A stretch of 5,665 bases of DNA from positions 1 through 5,665 of the forward strand of contig JAJYGY010000242.1 in assembly GCA_021790555.1 (NCBI GenBank). The letters run 5' to 3'. The position numbers and the translations under genes are program-made. The notes below the pieces were generated by a model that did no database searches, was not told the DNA's origin, and saw nothing but the letters and a program-made list of their open reading frames with translations. Shown one piece after another: positions 1 to 5,611 of the stretch. The first letter of the stretch is position 1, and each line of letters opens with the position of its first letter. The stretch is from a bacterium (GTDB lineage: Bacteria; Oederibacteriota; JAJYGY01).

Positions 1-561
1 CTGACGCGCGGCCTGCCGGGCCTCAAGCGCGCGGCCGGCCGGGTGCTTGAGGCCCAGGGATACCTCTTCGCGCTGCTGGGGCGGCTGTGCGCGCGGGCCC
101 GGGTGCCCGGCGACCGGCGTTCGGGTCCGCGGCTGGCGGCCCTGCTCGCCCAGATCCTGCTGGAACTGGAGGACCTGGCCCGCGCCGGAACCGGGCGGTC
201 CGTGGCCCAGCCGGAGGGCGCGGCTTCCGGCGTGGGCGCTCTGGAGCCATACCTGCGCTCCCACCTGGGGGAAAGGCCCCGGCTCAGCCGGGTGGCACGG
301 GACCTGGGACTGAGCGTCTCCACCCTGACCCACCAATGCCGCCGCCTGACCGGATTGAGTTTCCAGGAACTGCTCGACCGGGTGCGCCTGGACAAGGCCA
401 AGGACCTCCTGCGCCAGCCGGACATGTCGGCCAAGCAGGTGGCCTTTGAGACCGGCTTTCTCTCGCCCCCCGCCTTTGGGCGGTTTTTCCTGGACCGCGA
501 AGGCCTCACTCCAGGCCAATACCGCCGAAGCCTGGCCGCTTCAACCCCGAGCCGGGCCTGA
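1..561 (+). CDS. AraC-family transcriptional regulator, C-terminal part (5' truncated)
   Basis: The reading frame is open from the first base and ends at TGA 559-561, leaving 186 codons; the true start lies outside the window. From about codon 81 (LEPYLRSH) to codon 180 there is a typical AraC/XylS double helix-turn-helix domain. The first HTH contains LSRVARDLGLSVSTLTHQCR. The second contains MSAKQVAFETGFLSPPAFGRFF and is followed by the family-typical ending GLTPGQYRR. The usual serine in the GFxxxSxFxRxF pattern is replaced here (GFLSPPAFGRFF). Codons 14-60 are leucine- and alanine-rich and look helical, matching the dimerisation part that follows the N-terminal sensory domain in many family members. 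The sensor itself is missing, so the ligand and targets cannot be inferred. A GTG at 43 is in frame but falls inside this helical part and lacks a good ribosome binding site, so it is not proposed as the start. The family assignment is secure. Confidence 0.9.
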   Translation: MTRGLPGLKRAAGRVLEAQGYLFALLGRLCARARVPGDRRSGPRLAALLAQILLELEDLARAGTGRSVAQPEGAASGVGALEPYLRSHLGERPRLSRVARDLGLSVSTLTHQCRRLTGLSFQELLDRVRLDKAKDLLRQPDMSAKQVAFETGFLSPPAFGRFFLDREGLTPGQYRRSLAASTPSRA

Positions 562-741
562 TCTTTCCGTGCTTCCCCTCGTTTAAACAAGTTAAATTGC
601 CTCTTGACATGGTTTCAATATTTTGCTTAATTGCTTGAAACATGGGCAAGAATGTTTTATTATTTTGTCAGAAAGTTTTATAATTATTTGGTCATATAAA
701 TGATGTCGAGTTTCATGGAACCAAACTTTTAGGAATTCATC
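562..741 (+). promoter_or_regulatory. AT-rich intergenic region with candidate promoter for the PilZ gene
   Basis: This 180-bp gap is far richer in A and T than the coding DNA on either side. A perfect -35-like hexamer TTGACA lies at 604-609, with TTAATT at 627-632 after a 17-bp spacer as a weak -10. A perfect TATAAT lies at 679-684 but has no good -35 about 17 bp upstream. Either could drive the PilZ gene, and I cannot choose between them. A long interrupted dyad (603-650) overlaps the first candidate. AGGA at 731-734 is the ribosome binding site, 7 bases before the ATG at 742. No hairpin plus U-tract terminator for the upstream AraC-family gene was found; GTTTAAAC at 581-588 is only an 8-bp palindrome. 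Confidence 0.45.
603..650. repeat. Interrupted inverted repeat overlapping the PilZ promoter region
   Basis: A dyad is centred at 626.5. The inner arms GTTTCAA (612-618) and TTGAAAC (635-641) pair perfectly, and the outer arms CTTG (603-606) and CAAG (647-650) share exactly the same centre. A direct repeat of TTGCTT (623-628 and 631-636) lies inside. The left part contains the TTGACA hexamer at 604-609. This could be an operator for a dimeric regulator, or chance in AT-rich DNA. The shared centre of the inner and outer arms is the main argument for function. Confidence 0.35.
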
Positions 742-1161
742 ATGTCCAGCCTTGCATTTCCCACTGAGCAGCGCAGGGAAGAACGCGTGGGTGAAAATCT
801 GGCCGTGGCGGTCCGTGAGGTGGGCGGGGAAGTCATCCAGGACTTTTTCCAGGAGCATGGGCAGCGGATCTGGCCCGTGTCGCAGCCCCCGGCCCGGGAA
901 GCCATCACCGAAAACATCTCCAGTTCCGGGATGATGCTGCTCAGCACCTTCCCCTTCCGCAAGGGAATGACCCTGGCCCTGGCCCTGGACCTGCAGGACC
1001 TGGGCGCGCGCCTGCACGCCCTCGCCACCGTGGTGTGGGCCGAAAGGGAGCACAAGGCAAGCCTGCCCTACCGCGCCGGCCTGCGCCTGCTTTCCATCAG
1101 CCAGGAGGACGCCAACGTCCTCTGGGCCTACCTGCGTCGCCAGAAGCTGGCGGCGGCCTGA
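742..1161 (+). CDS. PilZ-domain protein (candidate c-di-GMP receptor)
   Basis: This 139-residue cytoplasmic protein has no signal peptide or membrane segment and looks like a stand-alone PilZ domain. Both c-di-GMP contact motifs of the family are visible: the arginine motif RxxxR at residues 11-15 (RREER) and the (D/N)xSxxG motif at 58-63 (NISSSG), followed by the hydrophobic strand MMLLS. The later pattern of VVWAER, YRAGLRLLSIS and a C-terminal helix ending LWAYLRR also fits a PilZ beta-barrel plus terminal helix. About 42 residues separate the two motifs, somewhat more than I expect for a minimal PilZ domain, so an extra loop may be present around residues 28-52. The ATG at 742 is supported by AGGA at 731-734. 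It appears to be transcribed alone from the AT-rich region upstream and is 103 bp from the TetR gene. The partner process (motility, matrix or other) cannot be inferred from this context. Confidence 0.82.
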   Translation: MSSLAFPTEQRREERVGENLAVAVREVGGEVIQDFFQEHGQRIWPVSQPPAREAITENISSSGMMLLSTFPFRKGMTLALALDLQDLGARLHALATVVWAEREHKASLPYRAGLRLLSISQEDANVLWAYLRRQKLAAA

Positions 1162-1208
1162 CCCCATCCAACCCCCTTTTTTTCTTTCCGTCCCCCCGGG
1201 GAATCTCC

Positions 1209-1260
1209 TTGACTTAACTAGACATGCGGTGTAATTATACTTCCTGTCTAGTTAAGGAGG
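1209..1260 (+). promoter_or_regulatory. Promoter and probable TetR operator with perfect 12-bp inverted repeat
   Basis: CTTAACTAGACA (1213-1224) and TGTCTAGTTAAG (1245-1256) are exact reverse complements separated by 20 bp. The left arm also sits in a 15-bp imperfect palindrome of form TGxCT-N5-AGxCA (1210-1224); the right arm repeats TGTCT-N5-AG (1245-1256) but loses the last bases to the ribosome binding site. Promoter-like hexamers lie inside: TTGACT (1209-1214) with TGTAAT (1230-1235) after 15 bp, or TTAACT (1214-1219) with TATACT (1236-1241) after 16 bp. The arms therefore overlap the -35 and the region from just after the -10 to the Shine-Dalgarno sequence AAGGAGG (1254-1260). This is a classic placement for autorepression by the TetR protein encoded immediately downstream. 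The repeat is seen directly; binding by this protein is inferred. Confidence 0.75.
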
Positions 1261-1264
1261 AGCC

Positions 1265-1894
1265 ATGACAAGGCCTTCGCGGGGAACGGACGCGCTGCTG
1301 ATCGAGGCGGGCAAGCAGCTCCTGGTGGAGCAGGGCATGGCGGGATTCAACCTGCGGGCCGTGGCCAGGCGCGCGGGCGTGAACCTGGGCATGTTCCAGT
1401 ACCACTTCAAGGGCAAGGAGGACTTCTACCGCCGCGTGCGGCAGGCCCTCTACGACGATTTTTTCCGGGACTTCCAGCTGGAGGTCAGCCAGGGGGAGGA
1501 TTCGCTGGAGAGCCTGCGCCGGGGCCTGGTGAGCCTGGGCCGTTTCAGCCGGGACAACCGCCAGCTGGCCTGCGCCATGGTGCGGGAGGTGGTCTCGGGA
1601 AACGCGCGGGTGCTGGACTTCCTTAAGAAGAGCATCCCCCCCCACGCCGTGGTCCTGGTGAAGCTGGTGCGGCGCTGCCAGAAAGAGGGAAGGCTGCAGC
1701 GGGTGCCCCTTCCCGTGGCCATGAGCTTCCTGGCAGGCGGGGTGGCCATCCCCCACCTGGCCATGGCCGTGGCGCAGAAGGCCTTTCCCAAGGGGCCTTT
1801 CGGCTGGCCCCTGCGCCGGCTGGAAAAGACCATGCTCTCGGACAAGGCCATCGCCCAGCGCGTGGCCATCGCGCTGAAGGGGCTGGCCCCTTAG
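1265..1894 (+). CDS. TetR/AcrR-family transcriptional repressor of the efflux operon
   Basis: This 209-residue protein has the length and build of TetR-family repressors. Residues about 9-55 form the N-terminal DNA-binding domain, with the HTH at about 30-48 (LRAVARRAGVNLGMFQYHF) followed by the family-typical GKEDFY start of helix 4. The remainder is a helical ligand-binding and dimerisation domain with hydrophobic segments around residues 157-175 (MSFLAGGVAIPHLAMAVA). The ATG at 1265 is preceded by AAGGAGG at 1254-1260 with a short 4-base gap. The gene lies 115 bp upstream of the outer-membrane factor gene in the same direction, with no clear terminator or second promoter between them, so it may be the first gene of the efflux operon. 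Its position matches CecR (YbiH) next to ybhGFSR in E. coli, but the sequence alone does not prove orthology. The inducer is unknown. It ends with TAG. Confidence 0.93.
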   Translation: MTRPSRGTDALLIEAGKQLLVEQGMAGFNLRAVARRAGVNLGMFQYHFKGKEDFYRRVRQALYDDFFRDFQLEVSQGEDSLESLRRGLVSLGRFSRDNRQLACAMVREVVSGNARVLDFLKKSIPPHAVVLVKLVRRCQKEGRLQRVPLPVAMSFLAGGVAIPHLAMAVAQKAFPKGPFGWPLRRLEKTMLSDKAIAQRVAIALKGLAP

Positions 1895-2009
1895 CGCTTT
1901 CGGGCAGACAAAAGGGAGGGGGCGGCGGATCTTTCGGGCGGGAAACCCCGGGGAGGGCCGCCGCGTAGGTCATGGTGGCCGGTCGCCCGGCCGAACTGGA
2001 GGAGGGTCC
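1895..2009 (+). promoter_or_regulatory. Intergenic leader with GC-rich hairpins before the outer-membrane factor gene
   Basis: This 115-bp spacer holds several self-complementary stretches. GGCCGG (1977-1982) and CCGGCC (1987-1992) form a perfect 6-bp stem with loop TCGC, ending 5 bases before the purine-rich ribosome binding site. GCGGCGG (1922-1928) and CCGCCGC (1958-1964) can pair as a longer-range 7-bp stem enclosing the palindrome CCCCGGGG (1946-1953). CTTTCGGGC is repeated directly at 1897-1905 and 1931-1939. None is followed by a T-tract, so an intrinsic terminator is not supported. The stems could modulate read-through or translation, or simply reflect high GC. No convincing promoter hexamers were seen. 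Confidence 0.3.
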
Positions 2010-3380
2010 GTGAGGATTTCAAGCTTGGTATTCGCGCCGGCGCTGGCCGCCCTGCTGGCGGGCGCCCTTCCGGCCCTGGGGGATCAGGCGCCGGTGCTGG
2101 CCCTGGGCCTGGGCCAGGTGGAGCGGGCGGCGCTGGACCACTCGCCCTCCCTGAAGGCGGCCCGGCTGCAGGCCGGGGCCGCCGGGGACCAGTCCTGGGT
2201 GGCCATGACGGGCATGCTGCCCCGCCTGAGCGTGGACGGAGGCTGGACCTACAACACCGAGGTGCCCGACATCCAGCTGGTGCCGCGCGGCCCCAGCTTT
2301 CCCTTCGGCGACCACACCAACTACGTGGTGGGCCCCAAGCTCACCTGGAACCTGTGGGACGGCGGCGCCGCCTTCCACCAATGGAAGGCCAGCCGGGCGG
2401 CCGAGGAGGCCCAGTGGGACCAGGTCCGCTCGCAGCAGCGGGCCCTGCTCCTGGAAGCCCGCATGGACTACTTCCAGACCCAGCTCGACCTTGCCCAGGT
2501 GCGCGACCTGGCGGAGGACCTGCTGCTGTCGCAAAGCCAGGAACGGGACATCGCCGAGCGCCTGGCAGCCGGATCGAGCAGCCGCATCGACTCCCTGTCG
2601 GCCCAGAACGACGTGGTGCAGAAGCGCCTGGCGCTGCGCCAGGCCCGCAGCCGCCTGGCCGACGCCATGCGCGACCTGTTCTCCCTGACCGGGCTGGGGG
2701 GCGGGCTGGACCCCAGCCTTCCCGCCGGCCTCTTGGACGCGGACAAGCTGCCCAAGGGGATCTCCGCGCCCACCCTGCTTCTGCGCCTGGACGACCCCCG
2801 GACCTCCCAGGCCAGGCTGGCCGGGGCGGAAAGCGCCGGCTTGGACGAGGACAATCCCAGGGCCCTGGCCCTGCACGAACTCGCCCAGGCGGCCCAGTAC
2901 CAGGCCGACAGCATGGGGGCCGGGCACTGGCCCAGGGCCCAGGTCTCGGCCCAGTCCGACCTGCAGTATCCCGACGGCCCCATCCTGGAGAACGTCAACC
3001 AGAACACCTTCGCCGCCCAGGTCAGCCTGCCGCTGTTCTCCTTCGGCCAGGTGGCGCACCAGGTCGCCCAGCAGGAGAAGCTTTCCCGGGCCGACGCCCA
3101 GCAGGAGGCCCAGGCCCGCTCCGACCTGAAGCGGGACTGGGACAAGGCCCTGAACGACCTGGCCAGCCTGAAGGACCAGGAGAGCCTGGAGTCCACCTCG
3201 GTGAGCCAGACCGCGGCCCTGGAGGGCCTGGTGTACGGCTCCTACCAGAACGGGGAATCGACCTTCCTGGACGTGCAGGCCGCCAGCACGCGTGCCCTGG
3301 CCGCGAAGATCCAGGCCGACCAGACCCAGGTGCAGGTGCTCATTGAGCTGGCCATTCTGGACAGCCTGGCCAAACATTGA
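2010..3380 (+). CDS. TolC-family outer-membrane efflux protein
   Basis: This 456-residue protein is the likely outer-membrane channel of the efflux system. Residues 1-24 form a signal peptide with a basic N-terminus, hydrophobic core and probable cleavage after ALG24; there is no lipobox cysteine. Two outer-membrane-efflux-protein repeats follow. Each has long Ala/Gln/Leu-rich helices and a beta-hairpin: MLPRLSVDGGWTYN (about 68-81) to LTWNLWDGG (about 112-120), and HWPRAQVSAQSDLQY (about 306-320) to VSLPLFSFGQ (about 338-347). The helix motif AAGSSSRIDSLSAQNDV in the first repeat and YQNGESTFLDVQAA in the second are typical of the family. The length is normal. The start is GTG at 2010, chosen because GGAGGAGGG (1998-2006) lies directly upstream and the signal peptide begins there. 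It stands 67 bp before the adaptor gene and is probably co-transcribed with it. The E. coli ybh locus has no such gene, so a channel encoded within the operon is a difference from that system. Confidence 0.93.
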   Translation: MRISSLVFAPALAALLAGALPALGDQAPVLALGLGQVERAALDHSPSLKAARLQAGAAGDQSWVAMTGMLPRLSVDGGWTYNTEVPDIQLVPRGPSFPFGDHTNYVVGPKLTWNLWDGGAAFHQWKASRAAEEAQWDQVRSQQRALLLEARMDYFQTQLDLAQVRDLAEDLLLSQSQERDIAERLAAGSSSRIDSLSAQNDVVQKRLALRQARSRLADAMRDLFSLTGLGGGLDPSLPAGLLDADKLPKGISAPTLLLRLDDPRTSQARLAGAESAGLDEDNPRALALHELAQAAQYQADSMGAGHWPRAQVSAQSDLQYPDGPILENVNQNTFAAQVSLPLFSFGQVAHQVAQQEKLSRADAQQEAQARSDLKRDWDKALNDLASLKDQESLESTSVSQTAALEGLVYGSYQNGESTFLDVQAASTRALAAKIQADQTQVQVLIELAILDSLAKH

Positions 3381-3410
3381 TCGTGGATTTTCCGACCGAC
3401 CCTGGGCTCT

Positions 3411-3434
3411 GGACTTCCGGACTCCCGGACACTA
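3411..3434 (+). repeat. Three 8-bp GGAC-N4 tandem units before the adaptor gene
   Basis: GGACTTCC, GGACTCCC and GGACACTA follow each other without gaps in the 67-bp spacer between the outer-membrane factor and adaptor genes. Only the GGAC core is conserved across all three; the first two units differ at one base. No function is evident, and it may be a short slippage product. The last unit ends 3 bases before the adaptor's ribosome binding site. Confidence 0.35.
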
Positions 3435-3447
3435 TCCGAGGTGATGC

Positions 3448-4191
3448 ATGAAAAAAAGACTTCCCCTTATCCTCCTTCTCCTCCTGGCCGCCGGAGGGGG
3501 ATATATTTACTGGCGCTACGAGTCGAGCCGGCCTTTCGACTACGCCGGCACCATCGAGGCCGACGAGGTTGACATTTCCCCGCAGGTCAGTTCGGTGATC
3601 GCCTCCTACGAGGTGAAGGGGGGCGACACGGTGAAGAAGGGCCAGACCCTGGTGGAGCTTTCCTGCGACGACATCCGCATCCAGGCCGACCAGAGCGACA
3701 CGGACTACCAGCGCGCCCTCCGGCTGTACAAGGCCGGTTCCATGCCAAAGTCCAGCTACGACCGCGCGAATTTCGCCCACCAGGACGCGGCACTCCGCCT
3801 TTCCTGGTGCGACGTGACCTCGCCGATGGACGGCACGGTGCTGGAAACCTACCGCGAACCGGGGGAATGGGTGGCGCCCGGCATGAACCTGCTGACCTTG
3901 GCCAACCTGAAGTCGGTGTACGCCATCCTCTACATCCCCCAGCCCATGCTGGCGCGGGTTTCGCCCGGGGAAAAGGTCGACGGTTTCCTGCCGGAAACGC
4001 CGGGCAGCCGCTTCCAGGGCTATGTCGAACACATCCGGGAAGAGGCGGAATTCACGCCCAAGAACGTGCAGACCCAGAGCGAAAGGACCAGGCTGGTGTA
4101 TGGCATCAAGGTTCATTTTGACAACCCGGACGAAATTCTCAAGCCGGGCATGACCATCGAGGCGCGGCTGCCGGAGACGCGGCAGCCCTGA
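3448..4191 (+). CDS. HlyD/YbhG-like periplasmic adaptor (membrane fusion protein)
   Basis: This 247-residue adaptor would connect the inner-membrane ABC transporter to the outer-membrane channel. Residues 1-22 are a basic start (KKR) plus a hydrophobic segment acting as an uncleaved anchor or signal. The first lipoyl half spans about 33-72 (YAGTIEADEVDISPQVSSVI, then GDTVKKGQTLVEL). A short helical hairpin spans about 74-120, and the second lipoyl half starts at WCDVTSPMDGTV (120-131). A beta-barrel part follows, including the family-typical EFTPKNVQTQSERTRLVYGI (201-220) and the ending LKPGMTIEARLP. The hairpin keeps the tip-like sequence RLYKAGSMPKSSYDRA (92-107), but its helices are only a few turns long, making the protein much shorter than E. 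coli YbhG (about 330 residues). Cysteines 73 and 121 flank the hairpin base. The ATG at 3448 follows a near-perfect ribosome binding site, GAGGTGAT (3438-3445). The next gene starts 11 bp after its stop. Confidence 0.93.
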   Translation: MKKRLPLILLLLLAAGGGYIYWRYESSRPFDYAGTIEADEVDISPQVSSVIASYEVKGGDTVKKGQTLVELSCDDIRIQADQSDTDYQRALRLYKAGSMPKSSYDRANFAHQDAALRLSWCDVTSPMDGTVLETYREPGEWVAPGMNLLTLANLKSVYAILYIPQPMLARVSPGEKVDGFLPETPGSRFQGYVEHIREEAEFTPKNVQTQSERTRLVYGIKVHFDNPDEILKPGMTIEARLPETRQP

Positions 4192-4202
4192 GGGGAAAAG
4201 GC

Positions 4203-4964
4203 ATGGGTGGAATCGGGATTCGAATCGAAAATCTCAGGAAGAAGCTGGGGCGCAACCAGTCCTTGGACGGCGTGAGCCTGGATTTCACCCCTCGCACGCT
4301 GCACGGCCTGATCGGGCCGGAAGGGTCCGGAAAGACCACCCTGCTGCGGCATGTGATCGGCTTGCTGCGGGCCGATGAAGGACGGATCCTGTACTACGAC
4401 GGGCGGAAGGAACTGGGGCTGGAGGAACTGCGGCCGAGCATGGCCTACATGTCCCAGATGCAGAGCCTCTATGCCGACCTTTCCGTGGCCGAACACCTGG
4501 ATTTTTTCAGGGACCTTTACCGGATCCCCCCCGAAACCTACACCCGGCGCAGGGCGGAACTGCTCCACATGACCCGCATGGAGCCCTTTCAGGGCCGGCT
4601 GGCGGGCCAGCTTTCCGGGGGAATGTACAAGAAGCTCGGGCTGATGTGCGCCCTGCTCCAGTCGCCCAGCGTGCTGATGCTGGACGAACCCACCACGGGC
4701 GTGGACCCCATCAGCCGCCGTGAATTTTGGGACCTGATCTACGGCCTTCTCAAGTCCGAGGTGCTGGTGATCATCACCACGGCCTACATGGACGAGGCCG
4801 AACGCTGCGGCCAGGTCCACCTGATCGAGGCCGGCAAGCTTCTCGCCCAGGGTTCGCCCCGGGAAGTGCTGACCAGGAACCGGGTTTCCACTTTTGAGGA
4901 ATTGTTCCTGCGGCAGGACCGGAAAAGGATGGGAACGGAATCCAAGGACCGCCGCGCCGTCTAG
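4203..4964 (+). CDS. ABC transporter ATP-binding protein, counterpart of the YbhF N-terminal half
   Basis: This 253-residue protein is a single nucleotide-binding domain with no membrane segments. The motifs occur in the expected order: Walker A GPEGSGKT (38-45), Q-loop Gln85 in YMSQMQSLY, signature LSGGM (137-141), Walker B VLMLDE (157-162) with the catalytic glutamate, and D-loop GVDPISRR (166-173). The H-loop reads TTAYMDEAE, so the switch histidine is replaced by Ala194. As I recall it, the N-terminal ATPase domain of E. coli YbhF also lacks this histidine (STSYLDEAE) and shares the LAGxLSGGM and GVDPISRRE patterns, so this looks like a degenerate partner in a heterodimer. The C-terminal tail (TFEELFLRQ) is short and ordinary. 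AGGGG (4191-4195) overlaps the adaptor's stop codon and serves as the ribosome binding site for the ATG at 4203, implying tight operon coupling. It ends with TAG. Confidence 0.95.
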   Translation: MGGIGIRIENLRKKLGRNQSLDGVSLDFTPRTLHGLIGPEGSGKTTLLRHVIGLLRADEGRILYYDGRKELGLEELRPSMAYMSQMQSLYADLSVAEHLDFFRDLYRIPPETYTRRRAELLHMTRMEPFQGRLAGQLSGGMYKKLGLMCALLQSPSVLMLDEPTTGVDPISRREFWDLIYGLLKSEVLVIITTAYMDEAERCGQVHLIEAGKLLAQGSPREVLTRNRVSTFEELFLRQDRKRMGTESKDRRAV

Positions 4965-5044
4965 CCGCCCGCGGACAGGGCCCTTTGCACGGCCTGCCAG
5001 GGCGAAATTTCCGGGATGTGGACTCCCGTCCATGCGAGGGATTC

Positions 5045-5611
5045 GTGGGAAAGACAAACTCCGCCGTGGAGGCGGAAAACCTGACCATGCGCTTCGGCTC
5101 CTTCACGGCCGTGGACCACATCTCCTTCCAGGTCGGGAAGGGGGAGATTTTCGGGTTCCTGGGCGCGAACGGGGCCGGCAAGACCACCACCATCCGCATC
5201 CTCTGCGGGCTGCTGATCCCCACGGACGGAAGGGCGCATGTGGCAGGCGTGGACGTTTCCCGCGACCCGAGGAAGGTCAAGTTCCTCACCGGCTACATGT
5301 CCCAGAAGTTCACCCTGTACATGGACATGAGCGTCGGGGAAAACCTGGCGTTCGCGGCCAGCCTTTACAAGCTGGACAAGCCGACCCTGGAAAGGCGCAC
5401 CCGGGAGCTGTTCGACTTCATCAACTTCCGCTATCCGCCTGAAACCCTGGTGGGCGCCCTTTCAGGGGGGCTGAAGCAGCAGGTGTCGCTGGCCGCGGCC
5501 ATGCTGCACGACCCGGAGGTGATCTTCCTGGATGAACCCACGGCGGGTGTCTCCCCGGCCTCCCGCAGCCGCTTCTGGGCGCTCATCCGCAAGCTGTCCG
5601 GCCAGGGATAG
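5045..5611 (+). CDS. Second ABC transporter ATP-binding protein (YbhF C-terminal-half-like), interrupted by an in-frame TAG
   Basis: This second nucleotide-binding domain should pair with the preceding ATPase. From the proposed GTG at 5045 it has Walker A GANGAGKT (40-47), Q-loop Gln87 in YMSQKFTLY, signature LSGGLKQQ (139-146), and Walker B VIFLDE (159-164). The D-loop-like GVSPASR (168-174) has Ser where Asp is usual. The frame stops at TAG 5609-5611 after 188 residues, yet the same frame continues at once with recognisable H-loop sequence, so this stop is premature. GTG 5045 is preferred because GAGGG (5036-5040) lies 4 bases upstream and the domain begins a few residues later; TTG 4985 would add 20 unrelated-looking residues. 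The spacer to the first ATPase is 80 bp. If the stop is real, the product lacks its H-loop and C-terminal strands and is probably inactive. A sequencing error near the right edge is the main alternative. Confidence 0.88.
   Translation: MGKTNSAVEAENLTMRFGSFTAVDHISFQVGKGEIFGFLGANGAGKTTTIRILCGLLIPTDGRAHVAGVDVSRDPRKVKFLTGYMSQKFTLYMDMSVGENLAFAASLYKLDKPTLERRTRELFDFINFRYPPETLVGALSGGLKQQVSLAAAMLHDPEVIFLDEPTAGVSPASRSRFWALIRKLSGQG

Noticed and set aside
610..627. Possible sigma-54 promoter (TGG ... TTTTGCT)
   Set aside because: The distance between the GG and GC elements is 14 rather than the 12 bases needed for -24/-12 promoters.
971..988. Three tandem CCCTGG units inside the PilZ gene
   Set aside because: They encode an ordinary hydrophobic strand (LALAL) using the favoured CTG and GCC codons; chance from codon bias.
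592..1167. Minus-strand open frame covering the PilZ gene and the AT-rich region
   Set aside because: No recognisable domain, and it is antisense to a gene with clear PilZ motifs and a ribosome binding site. Its C-terminal part is just translated AT-rich promoter DNA.
1172..1199. Pyrimidine-rich tract with seven T residues after the PilZ gene, considered as an intrinsic terminator
   Set aside because: No stable GC hairpin directly precedes the T-run, so terminator structure is not supported.
2019..3377. Open frame of 452 codons on the minus strand, antisense to the outer-membrane factor gene
   Set aside because: The + strand frame encodes a clear TolC-family protein with a signal peptide. 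The antisense frame is Gly/Gln/Leu/Val-rich with no recognisable domain and follows from GC-rich third positions that remove stop codons.
4113..5057. Long minus-strand open frame across the first ATPase gene
   Set aside because: It lies opposite a complete ABC ATPase with all core motifs except the H-loop histidine, has no domain of its own, and has shadow-like composition.
4894..5442. Open frame linking the two ATPase genes, considered as evidence for a frameshifted fusion
   Set aside because: It is in a different frame from both ATPases and encodes none of their motifs. The first ATPase ends naturally after its C-terminal tail and the second has its own ribosome binding site, so two separate genes explain the region better.
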